Source of the DNA: Candidatus Bathyarchaeota archaeon
GTDB taxonomy: Archaea > Thermoproteota > Bathyarchaeia > Bathyarchaeales > UBA233
Length of the DNA stretch: 7,235 nucleotides
Direction of reading: 5' to 3'
NCBI GenBank assembly: GCA_029907045.1
Contig: JARYMR010000079.1
Location: forward strand, 1 to 7,235
Of this stretch, positions 1-6,510 are shown piece by piece (the first letter of the stretch is position 1; each line of letters opens with the position of its first letter). Below the pieces are notes generated by a model. The model had not been told where the DNA came from. It searched no databases and saw only the letters and a list, made by a program, of their open reading frames with translations. A program made the translations under genes and the position numbers.

Positions 1-808
1 GCAAACTTAAAAGTGGTTGATTTTCCTCAATAAATCGCCTTATGGCTTTGCTTCCTACATTATCATAAATTATTCTTCCCAAGAAAACAACAGGTTTTAA
101 ATTCTTATCCAATTTTGGAGCCAAATCCAGCTTGGTGCAGTATGGTGGACAGTGAAAATTTAGGATAACCTTTTTCCAGTCGCCGGAGAACATGTCCTTT
201 ATCTTTTCCAATTTTTTCCACAACTCTTCTTCTGGGGCTTCTCGCGGTGTATCCCAAGGTGTGGGGTTAACCCATTCAAAACTTAGCATTTTATAGTCAA
301 AGCAAAGATCCACAACTTTTTCTAAGGGATATATAACACGGTCTTCATGAGCTTTTATTAGTTCATCAATTTCAAAAGAATCGTCGTTTCCAGGCATCAT
401 TACAACAGTAACATCCTTTGATAATTTCTCTTCAACCATGCTAAGCCATCTTTGAAGCCTTTCCTTCATGTAATTGCGGAACAATTCGTCAACTCTTTTA
501 GAGTTTTTCATAAGTTCGTCATACTCGTCTTGGCTGCAGACATGAGTGTAAAATCCGCTAAAAGTGATCTTATCCATTAACTTTTTAAGTTCATCTTCGC
601 CGCTGGCGTTAATCCATCTTCCATAAACCATAGTTTTATATCGCCCAGGGCTTTCTTCAATTATTGGAATTATGAGCTTCCCTGTTAAATCGCCACATAA
701 CAATAAGACGTCTGCCTTATGCACTTTAGGAATGGAGAGCCACTTTCGCCAAACCATTTCGCTTCCATGCACGTCTACAGCATGAAATAGTCTAACTTTG
801 TCAACCAT
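1..808 (-). CDS. Calcineurin-like metallophosphoesterase, 3'-truncated by the window edge
   Basis: A reading frame on the minus strand starts at ATG 808-806 and stays open for 269 codons to the left edge, so the C-terminus is missing. Seen directly are most of the metal-binding signature of the calcineurin-like phosphoesterase superfamily: D12-V-H14-G near the N-terminus, G39-D40-L-T-G, G140-N141-D-D, and N217-F-H219-C-P-P. The visible part ends in a Q-P-L-L-S-L stretch, just where the family normally continues into its last metal ligands (a G-H-x-H motif), which should lie within a few codons beyond the edge. Family knowledge says such enzymes use a two-metal centre to hydrolyse phosphomonoesters or phosphodiesters; the substrate cannot be read from the sequence. 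No signal peptide or membrane segment is seen, so it is probably cytoplasmic. It is transcribed divergently from the methyltransferase cluster and need not be related to it in function. Confidence 0.85.
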   Translation of the reverse strand, partial: MVDKVRLFHAVDVHGSEMVWRKWLSIPKVHKADVLLLCGDLTGKLIIPIIEESPGRYKTMVYGRWINASGEDELKKLMDKITFSGFYTHVCSQDEYDELMKNSKRVDELFRNYMKERLQRWLSMVEEKLSKDVTVVMMPGNDDSFEIDELIKAHEDRVIYPLEKVVDLCFDYKMLSFEWVNPTPWDTPREAPEEELWKKLEKIKDMFSGDWKKVILNFHCPPYCTKLDLAPKLDKNLKPVVFLGRIIYDNVGSKAIRRFIEENQPLLSL

Positions 809-843
809 CAGCAATGCACTTCAGAAGATTACTACATCTTATC

Positions 844-852
844 ATATTTATT
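844..852 (-). promoter_or_regulatory. Possible TATA element for the leftward phosphoesterase gene
   Basis: On the minus strand this AT-rich stretch reads AATAAATAT, preceded by a run of A residues. It lies about 36-44 bases ahead of the ATG at 808, which would put transcription start about 15 bases before the start codon. The spacing suits an archaeal promoter, but the whole neighbourhood is AT-rich, so the exact box is uncertain. Confidence 0.35.
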
Positions 853-883
853 TTTTTATGAAAAGCTATACATATTCACCCTC

Positions 884-897
884 AATAAATTTATATA
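884..897 (+). promoter_or_regulatory. Archaeal BRE/TATA promoter of the methyltransferase cluster
   Basis: A purine-rich AATAAA (884-889, BRE-like) is followed directly by TTTATATA (890-897), a close match to the archaeal TATA box. With the usual 24-28 base spacing, transcription would start near 918-922, giving a leader of only about 10 bases before the ATG at 931. It is the only convincing promoter ahead of the five rightward genes and probably serves them all. Confidence 0.65.
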
Positions 898-900
898 CAA

Positions 901-915
901 TCCATACTGTTTGGA
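901..915 (+). promoter_or_regulatory. Candidate operator: 15-base imperfect palindrome
   Basis: TCCATACTGTTTGGA is an inverted repeat with 6 of 7 positions paired around a central T; only T905/T911 does not pair. It sits just downstream of the TATA box (890-897) and ahead of the predicted transcription start, where a bound repressor would block polymerase recruitment. The position is what makes it notable; a palindrome this short can arise by chance. No regulator gene is visible in the window. Confidence 0.3.
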
Positions 916-921
916 AATGCT

Positions 922-926
922 GGTGA
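922..926 (+). promoter_or_regulatory. Ribosome binding site of the corrinoid protein gene
   Basis: GGTGA pairs with the 3' end of archaeal 16S rRNA and ends four bases before the ATG at 931. It supports that start and implies that the short leader still carries a Shine-Dalgarno site. Confidence 0.55.
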
Positions 927-930
927 ATTA

Positions 931-1581
931 ATGAAAGAAGAAATTATAAACAAGCTAATGAACGCTGTCTTAAGTTACGATCCAGAAGCAGCAGTTAAAG
1001 CTGCTGAAGAAGCCCTCCAAAAAGGCGTGGATCCCGTTGAAGCTATTGAGGAAGGTTTGGCTAAAGGGGTAAGAATTGTTGGAGAGAAATTTGGCGCTGG
1101 AGAAGCCTTTTTGACAGAGCTTGTAATAGCAGCTGAAGCCATGAAACAAGCTTTAAAAGTGCTTGAACCCGCAATTCTAAAGAGCGCTAGGGAAAAGAAA
1201 ACTTTAGGCAAGGTTCTCATAGGCACCGTGGAAGGAGACATCCATGACATTGGAAAAAACATTGTCAGCACCCTTCTTATGGTGGCAGGTTTTGAAGTAA
1301 TTGATATTGGCGTTGATGTTCCAACCGAAAAATTCGTAGAGAAAGTTAAGGAGGTAAAACCAGAAATAGTTGGAATGTCTGCCCTAATGACTACTACAAT
1401 GGCTAAGATGGCAGAGGTCATAGAAGCTCTTAAGCGGGAAGGATTACGAGAAAAAGTTAAAATAATAATTGGCGGTGCACCAACATCTAAAAAGTGGGCT
1501 GAAGAAATAGGAGCAGACGGCCATGGCGGAGACGCGATAGAGGCTGTTGAAATTGCAAAGAAACTTATGAAAGCTTCCTAA
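931..1581 (+). CDS. Corrinoid protein of a methyltransferase system (MttC/MtbC type)
   Basis: This 216-residue protein has the usual length and two-domain plan of methyltransferase corrinoid proteins. Residues about 1-88 form the helical cap (B12-binding_2-like) domain, and residues about 93-214 the Rossmann-like cobalamin domain. Visible cobalamin-binding motifs are E-G-D103-I-H105-D-I-G108, where His105 is the expected lower axial ligand to cobalt, S150-A-L-M-T-T, and G181-G-A-P-T, followed by G-A-D-G-H-G-G-D-A near residue 195. Family knowledge: such proteins carry the methyl group on Co(I)/methyl-Co(III) between a substrate-specific methyltransferase and an acceptor methyltransferase. It is the first gene of the cluster and the only corrinoid carrier in view, so it probably serves both downstream MttB-like enzymes. 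It is soluble and cytoplasmic. The substrate class cannot be fixed from this protein alone: dimethylamine, trimethylamine, betaine and methanol carriers are similar. ATG 931 follows a GGTGA site. Confidence 0.93.
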   Translation: MKEEIINKLMNAVLSYDPEAAVKAAEEALQKGVDPVEAIEEGLAKGVRIVGEKFGAGEAFLTELVIAAEAMKQALKVLEPAILKSAREKKTLGKVLIGTVEGDIHDIGKNIVSTLLMVAGFEVIDIGVDVPTEKFVEKVKEVKPEIVGMSALMTTTMAKMAEVIEALKREGLREKVKIIIGGAPTSKKWAEEIGADGHGGDAIEAVEIAKKLMKAS

Positions 1582-1610
1582 TTCGAAAAAAGGTTATACA
1601 CGTTAAAGTT

Positions 1611-1615
1611 AGGAG
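1611..1615 (+). promoter_or_regulatory. Ribosome binding site of the first MttB-like gene
   Basis: AGGAG lies ten bases ahead of ATG 1626 in the 44-base gap after the corrinoid gene. It decides the start and argues for reinitiation of translation on a shared transcript. Confidence 0.6.
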
Positions 1616-1625
1616 TAAAGCGCAC

Positions 1626-3083
1626 ATGGGTTTCTTTAGAGAGAATCAGAGAGTAAACTTTTCTATACTATCCAATGAAGATTTAGAGAAAATTCACGAA
1701 ACCACCCTTAAAGTTTTAGAGACAACAGGTTTCAGAATCAACAGCAAAAAATGTCTCAAAATTCTAGAAGAAGGAGGCTGCAAAGTTGACTACAAAAACC
1801 AAGTAGCATTAATCCCTCCCCATCTAGTTAAGGAAGCCCTAAGGAAAAATTGCGAGAACATAACCCTCTGCGCTCGAAACCCAAAATACGATGCGCCACT
1901 AGATCAAAAGCACGTGTATATAACAACTGATGGAAACGGAACCCAAACATTTGACATGGAAACAGGAGAGAGGCGAACATCAAAAAAGGAGGACATAGCC
2001 AAATCAGCCATAATCTCAGACGCCATCGACGCTGTAGATATATATTGGCCTCTGGTAAGCGCACAGGATTATCCCGCCCATGTTAGGCATCTCCATGATC
2101 TTGAAGCGTCTTTGGCTAATACGGAGAAGCATGTAACCTTCGAGACGACCATGTCGCCTAAAGAAGCTAGATATCAGATAGAAATAGCTTCAGTAATCGT
2201 TGGAGACGAAAAGAAACTGAGGGAAAGACCGATAATCTCTTCCTTACACTGCACAAGTGCGCCTCTCCAAATGGATGGAAACAGCATGGAAGCTGCCTTA
2301 GAATTTTCCAAAGCTGGCATTCCCGTAATGTTTTTTGGAATGCCTCAGCCGGGAGCCACTGGACCTGTGACGCTTGCTGGATCTTTAGTTGTGAATAATG
2401 CAGAAGTGTTAGGCTGTCTTGTAATCACCCAACTTGCCTATCCAGGCGCTCCAGTTATTTATGGCGCGGGTATTGCAGCTTTTGATATGAGAACTTTAAA
2501 GCGTGCCGGTGGAGGTCCAGAACATGGGTTGACGGGTGCCGCTGCTGGTGAACTGGCAAGGTATTATTGTATGCCTTCTATTGTGGGAGGTTTTGTTTCA
2601 ACCGCAAAAATGCCCGGAGCGCAAGCATGTTATGAAAAGTTTGCAAGCGGATTTCCTCCAGTTTTTTCAGGTTGCAGCATGATTGCTGGGATAGGATTGC
2701 TTGATGATTGCACAACGCTCGCGTTTGAAGAAATTTTAATTGATGCGGAAATTGTGAAAATAATTTACCGAATTGCCCAAGGAATAGAAGTTAACGACAA
2801 TACCTTAGCGCTGGACATAATTCGCAAGGTTGGTCCCGGCGGCCATTTCCTAGCTGAAAGACACACCCTTGAAAACTTGCGAAGGGAACATTTTATTCCT
2901 GAACTAACCGATAGAAGATCCTTTGAAACATGGCTTAAAGAAGGCGCCAAAGATATAGTGAAAATAGCCAAGGAAAAGGTTAAAGTGATCCTTCAGAAGC
3001 ACCAAGTCCCGCCTTTAGAAAAGGATGTTCAAAAAGAAATTAGAAATATCATTGAAATGGCGGAAAAAGATTTGGCGCACTAA
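1626..3083 (+). CDS. MttB-superfamily corrinoid methyltransferase, non-pyrrolysine, copy 1
   Basis: This 485-residue protein has the length of MttB-superfamily enzymes (trimethylamine and glycine betaine:corrinoid methyltransferases). Family-typical blocks are an N-terminal L-S-x-E-D-L-E-x-I-H helix (residues 15-24), A244-T-G-P-V-T-L-A-G-S-L-V with N-A-E around 258-260, P273-G-A-P-V-I-Y-G, and K401-V-G-P-G-G-H-F-L-A-E-R-H-T. The frame has no internal amber codon and ends in TAA, so it is not a pyrrolysine trimethylamine enzyme; the nearest characterised relatives are MtgB-type betaine demethylases. Compared with copy 2, the segment 325-333 reads S-T-A-K-M-P-G-A-Q, so both acidic residues of the corresponding copy 2 stretch (S-D-A-K-V-I-D-A-Q) are replaced, by Thr326 and Gly331. 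A Cys-containing S-G-C-S follows near 348-351. This suggests a different substrate or role. The predicted reaction is transfer of a methyl group from a quaternary amine or similar donor to the corrinoid protein encoded immediately upstream. The actual substrate is unknown. Confidence 0.88.
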   Translation: MGFFRENQRVNFSILSNEDLEKIHETTLKVLETTGFRINSKKCLKILEEGGCKVDYKNQVALIPPHLVKEALRKNCENITLCARNPKYDAPLDQKHVYITTDGNGTQTFDMETGERRTSKKEDIAKSAIISDAIDAVDIYWPLVSAQDYPAHVRHLHDLEASLANTEKHVTFETTMSPKEARYQIEIASVIVGDEKKLRERPIISSLHCTSAPLQMDGNSMEAALEFSKAGIPVMFFGMPQPGATGPVTLAGSLVVNNAEVLGCLVITQLAYPGAPVIYGAGIAAFDMRTLKRAGGGPEHGLTGAAAGELARYYCMPSIVGGFVSTAKMPGAQACYEKFASGFPPVFSGCSMIAGIGLLDDCTTLAFEEILIDAEIVKIIYRIAQGIEVNDNTLALDIIRKVGPGGHFLAERHTLENLRREHFIPELTDRRSFETWLKEGAKDIVKIAKEKVKVILQKHQVPPLEKDVQKEIRNIIEMAEKDLAH

Positions 3084-3133
3084 AAAGCTTATTAAAAACA
3101 TCCATTGTTTAAAAGTTCAAAAAGGGGAAGTTT

Positions 3134-4576
3134 ATGTCTAAATCCTCCTTTCCAAAATTTCAGCCCCTATCCGAAGATGAAATTGAATCCATTCACCTCG
3201 CTTCTCTTAGGCTTTTAGAAGAGGTTGGCGTTAAGATTTACAGCGACACTGCATTAAAATTGCTTAGCGACGGCGGAGCTGAAGTAGATTTTAGTAAGAA
3301 ACTTGCCTTTATCCCACAACATTTGGTTAAAGAAGCTTTGACTAAGGCGCCATCTACAATCAAGCTTTACGGTCGAAACAGAAAACATGACAGAACTTTG
3401 GAGGGCGATAGGGTTACATTTAATCCGGGCTCCTCTGCATTATACATTTTAGATTATGAGGAAAACGAGATTAGAAAGCCTGTTTCAAAGGATTTAGCCG
3501 ATCTTGTGAGATTAACCGATGCTCTTGAGCATGTACATGCCCAAAGCACGGCTATGGTTGTTTCGGATGTTCCGCAAGCCATTGTTGATCGTTACCGCCT
3601 TTACATAGTCCTAAAAAATTCCTTTAAACCAATAATAACGGGTGCCTTTAGCATTGATGGGCTTTATGATATGAAGCGGATGCTTGAAGTTGTAGTCGGC
3701 GGCGAGAAAGAATTAGCCAAAAAACCCATGGCAATATTTGATGTATGTCCTTCATCCCCACTAAAATGGAGCGAACTTGACGCACAAAACCTAATTGACT
3801 GCGCCAAGTTCCGCTTGCCCGCAGAAATTATTCCAGCAATCCAATTAAGCGCCACTGGACCCGCAACAATAGCTGGATCCCTTGTCCAACATAATGCTGA
3901 ATTTTTAAGCGGGTTATTAATGACGCAATTAATAAATCCTGGTGCACCCGTGATTTATGGAGGTTCGCCAACTGTCTTAGACCAGAGATATGCCACTGCT
4001 TGTCTTGGGGCTGTAGAGGCCATGCTTTTTGGTTGTTCCTATACTCAAATTGCAAAAAGTTATGGACTTCCAACCCACATGTATATTGGGCTTAGCGATG
4101 CAAAGGTAATAGATGCACAATGTGGCTTTGAATCTGGAATTGGCATAGTGTTAGGAACACTAGCGGGAATAAACGTAATATCTGGACCGGGAATGTTGAA
4201 TTTTGAAAATTGCCAAAGCTTAGAAAAACTTGTTATAGACAATGAAATTTGTGGTATGGCATTAAGATTGGCGAAGGGTGTAAAGGTTGAAGATGAAACC
4301 ATCGCCTTTGACTTGATAAGAAAGGTTGGTCCAGGCGGAGTATATTTGGCGGAAAGGCACACTTTAGAATGGATTAGAAAAGAACAATTCATACCATCAG
4401 AAATTATTGACCGCAAAGAGTGGAAGGTTTGGAAAGATGCCGGGAAAAAAGACATTATGAAGCGAGCGCATGAAATTGTTGAGAAGAAACTGAAGGAGCA
4501 TGAACCCGAACCGTTGCCTCAAGATGTTCAAAAAGACCTTGATAGCCTCATGGAAGATATCATGAAGAAACACTAA
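3134..4576 (+). CDS. MttB-superfamily corrinoid methyltransferase, non-pyrrolysine, copy 2
   Basis: This 480-residue protein is a paralogue of the preceding gene product, collinear with it over nearly the whole length but clearly divergent. Shared blocks are the N-terminal L-S-E-D-E-I-E-S-I-H (12-21), F-I-P-Q-H-L-V-K-E-A-L (59-69), A240-T-G-P-A-T-I-A-G-S-L with N-A-E at 254-256, P269-G-A-P-V-I-Y-G, S321-D-A-K-V-I-D-A-Q, and K397-V-G-P-G-G-V-Y-L-A-E-R-H-T. It keeps Asp322 and Asp327 in the stretch where copy 1 has Thr and Gly, and so looks more like a standard family member. No amber codon occurs in frame; the stop is TAA. The predicted function is methyl transfer from a methylated amine or betaine-like compound to the corrinoid protein. 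The gene lies 50 bases after copy 1, with a G-rich Shine-Dalgarno-like AAGGGGA (3122-3128) ahead of ATG 3134. Whether the two copies act on different substrates or form a mixed complex cannot be told from sequence. Confidence 0.9.
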   Translation: MSKSSFPKFQPLSEDEIESIHLASLRLLEEVGVKIYSDTALKLLSDGGAEVDFSKKLAFIPQHLVKEALTKAPSTIKLYGRNRKHDRTLEGDRVTFNPGSSALYILDYEENEIRKPVSKDLADLVRLTDALEHVHAQSTAMVVSDVPQAIVDRYRLYIVLKNSFKPIITGAFSIDGLYDMKRMLEVVVGGEKELAKKPMAIFDVCPSSPLKWSELDAQNLIDCAKFRLPAEIIPAIQLSATGPATIAGSLVQHNAEFLSGLLMTQLINPGAPVIYGGSPTVLDQRYATACLGAVEAMLFGCSYTQIAKSYGLPTHMYIGLSDAKVIDAQCGFESGIGIVLGTLAGINVISGPGMLNFENCQSLEKLVIDNEICGMALRLAKGVKVEDETIAFDLIRKVGPGGVYLAERHTLEWIRKEQFIPSEIIDRKEWKVWKDAGKKDIMKRAHEIVEKKLKEHEPEPLPQDVQKDLDSLMEDIMKKH

Positions 4577-4615
4577 AAGGTTCCTAGACTAACTATTTAA
4601 GGATAAGACAACAAA

Positions 4616-6508
4616 ATGGCTATACCTGAAAACGTAAAAATCCTATTCGAACCAGAAGCCAAAAAAATTCAAACTCTTAAAGGCACTACAGTTTTTCAAG
4701 CAGCTAAAGATGCAGGCGTAACTATTAGATCTGAATGTGACGGAAAGGGCTTGTGTGGAAAATGCAGAGTCATCGTTAAAAAACCAGAAGACTTAAGCGA
4801 ACTCACGGAACCTGAAAAGAAGCATTTATCTAAATTTGACATCGATGAAGGTTATAGGCTGGCTTGTCAAGCTAGAGTGTTGAAAGACACTGTAATTGTA
4901 ATTCCTCTCGAAAGTGGTTTTGAGTTTAGAAGGATTCAGATTTCTGGAAAAGAAAGATTTTTGGAACCAAAACCCACGGTGAAAAAATTTTTTGTTGCTC
5001 TTCCAAAGCCCACATTATCGGATATAAGACCAGACTATGAAAGGCTCCTTGACGCCTTATCGCAATTTGACAAATTTGGATATTTAGAAATTGATTATGA
5101 TGTTCTTAAAGGGCTTTCAGATACTCTTCGGCGCTCAAATTTTAAGACAACCGTAACCGTTTGGGATGGACGCAAAATAATCGCTGTTGAACCCGGAGAT
5201 ACCTCAAAGGAACTTTTCGGTTTTGCCATAGATATAGGAACTTCAAAGATTGTCGGTTACCTTGTGGATTTAGCAACCGGCAAAACTTTAGATATAGACT
5301 CCCTGGAAAATCCTCAGCTTGCTTATGGCGAAGATATAATTACAAGAATAACTTTTGCAATTGCCAATCCAAAAAATTTGAAAACACTCCAGGCGCTTGT
5401 CGTAGAGGCTATAAACAAAATAATAATTGAAACGTGCAAAAGGACGAAAATAGACCCAAATAAAATATACGAAATTGTGGTTGTTGGCAATACTGCCATG
5501 CACCACTTGTTTCTTGGAATCCAACCCAAGTACATGGCGCTATCGCCTTTCACGCCAGCAATAAAGGCGCAAGTGAATGTTAAGGCTAGTGAATTAAACC
5601 TTCACATAAACCCTTCTGGAATTGTAACAGCGCTGCCCGTAATTGCAGGGTTTGTTGGAGCAGATGCTGTTGCGGATGTCTTAGCCACTGGAATATGTGA
5701 TTCAGAGGATATTTCTCTTCTAATTGATATCGGGACAAACACGGAAATTTTCATCGGCAACTCTGGAGACATGCTTTCATGTTCATGTGCTTCCGGTCCA
5801 GCCTTTGAAGGCTTCCACATTAAGCATGGAATGAAGGCTGTAACTGGCGCCATAGAGAAGATTCGAATAGACTCAAAGTTTGAGGTTGAATATGAAACAA
5901 TAGGGCATGAGAAACCTGCTGGATTATGCGGCTCAGCTATGATTGACGTAGTTGCAGAAATGTTTAAGCATAAAATAATAGATCGAAGTGGAAAAATAAA
6001 TCGGGATATTAAAACTCCAAGATTAAGAAAAAACAACGGCGAATTGGAATTCGTTATTGCTTGGGGAAAAGAAACTAAAACTAAGAAGGAAATTACTGTA
6101 ACGCAGAAGGACATTCGTGAAATACAACTTGCAAAGGCAGCCATATATACTGGATGTTCCATCTTGATGAAAAGGAAGGAGCTGAAAGAGAAGGACATTA
6201 CTAAACTCTTTATTGCTGGCGCCTTTGGAAATTACATAAACCCCCAAAATGCAAAAATCATCGGCTTAATACCCGACGTCCCAACAGAAAAAGTTGAATT
6301 TGTCGGAAACACCGCCATAGTAGGCGCAAAAATGGCCCTAATCTCTAATGAAGCTAGGAAAAAAGCGGATACAATAGCGAAAAAAGTACGCTATTTAGAG
6401 TTAGCTGCAGATCCAAGTTTCAAAAAAGAATTCTTAAAAGCCACATTAATACCTCATCAAAATTTAAATAGATTCCCTTCAATAAGACGAATTCTAAGGA
6501 GCGCTTAA
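4616..6508 (+). CDS. RACo-type reductive activator of corrinoid proteins (2Fe-2S plus ASKHA ATPase)
   Basis: This 630-residue protein has RACo length and domain order. Residues about 7-98 are a 2Fe-2S ferredoxin domain with ligands Cys41, Cys47, Cys50 and Cys84 (C-x5-C-x2-C-x33-C). A linker and middle domain (about 115-200) follow, then a large ASKHA-type ATPase region (DUF4445 family) from about 202. ASKHA motifs seen are A204-I-D-I-G-T-S-K, V288-V-V-G-N-T-A-M-H-H, L369-I-D-I-G-T-N-T-E, C391-A-S-G-P-A-F-E-G and I533-A-G-A-F-G-N-Y. Family knowledge: RACo returns accidentally oxidised Co(II) corrinoid to Co(I) in an ATP-dependent step. It differs from methanogen RamA, which carries 4Fe-4S clusters at its C-terminus: this C-terminal tail (after about 590) has no cysteines. 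It lies 39 bases after the second MttB-like gene, with only a weak AAGGA (4599-4603) ahead of the start. It most likely maintains the corrinoid protein of this cluster. Confidence 0.94.
   Translation: MAIPENVKILFEPEAKKIQTLKGTTVFQAAKDAGVTIRSECDGKGLCGKCRVIVKKPEDLSELTEPEKKHLSKFDIDEGYRLACQARVLKDTVIVIPLESGFEFRRIQISGKERFLEPKPTVKKFFVALPKPTLSDIRPDYERLLDALSQFDKFGYLEIDYDVLKGLSDTLRRSNFKTTVTVWDGRKIIAVEPGDTSKELFGFAIDIGTSKIVGYLVDLATGKTLDIDSLENPQLAYGEDIITRITFAIANPKNLKTLQALVVEAINKIIIETCKRTKIDPNKIYEIVVVGNTAMHHLFLGIQPKYMALSPFTPAIKAQVNVKASELNLHINPSGIVTALPVIAGFVGADAVADVLATGICDSEDISLLIDIGTNTEIFIGNSGDMLSCSCASGPAFEGFHIKHGMKAVTGAIEKIRIDSKFEVEYETIGHEKPAGLCGSAMIDVVAEMFKHKIIDRSGKINRDIKTPRLRKNNGELEFVIAWGKETKTKKEITVTQKDIREIQLAKAAIYTGCSILMKRKELKEKDITKLFIAGAFGNYINPQNAKIIGLIPDVPTEKVEFVGNTAIVGAKMALISNEARKKADTIAKKVRYLELAADPSFKKEFLKATLIPHQNLNRFPSIRRILRSA
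6496..6501 (+). promoter_or_regulatory. Ribosome binding site of the MtrH-like gene, inside the activator gene
   Basis: AAGGAG lies within the last codons of the activator gene, nine bases ahead of ATG 6511. With only two bases between the TAA (6506-6508) and this ATG, the two genes are probably translationally coupled, which supports a shared function. Confidence 0.7.
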
Positions 6509-6510
6509 AA

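Noticed and set aside
819..827. CTTCAGAAG palindrome in the leader of the phosphoesterase gene
   Set aside because: Four-base arms are expected by chance in a region of this size and nothing else supports a function.
975..1421. Open minus-strand frame of 148 codons opposite the corrinoid gene
   Set aside because: It lies wholly inside a well-supported gene on the other strand, has low-complexity Ser/Thr/Ala-rich translation with no family motif, and no promoter of its own.
1594..1600. TATA-like TTATACA in the gap before the first MttB-like gene
   Set aside because: It would put transcription start almost on the ATG and remove the good AGGAG ribosome binding site at 1611-1615 from the transcript, so an internal promoter here is unlikely.
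3096..3110. Short hairpin AAACA/TGTTT around TCCAT between the two MttB-like genes
   Set aside because: The stem is five mostly A-T pairs in an AT-rich gap without a following T tract; too weak to call a terminator or processing site.
4060..4455. Open minus-strand frame of 131 codons opposite the second MttB-like gene
   Set aside because: It is antisense to conserved family blocks and has no recognisable protein signature or ribosome binding site.
1626..4576. Pyrrolysine-containing trimethylamine methyltransferase
   Set aside because: Both MttB-like frames run uninterrupted at full length and end in TAA; there is no in-frame amber codon and no pyl gene in the window.
5602..6198. Open minus-strand frame of 198 codons opposite the activator gene
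   Set aside because: It is antisense to conserved ASKHA motifs of the activator, with a Ser/Phe/Ile-rich translation typical of shadow frames.
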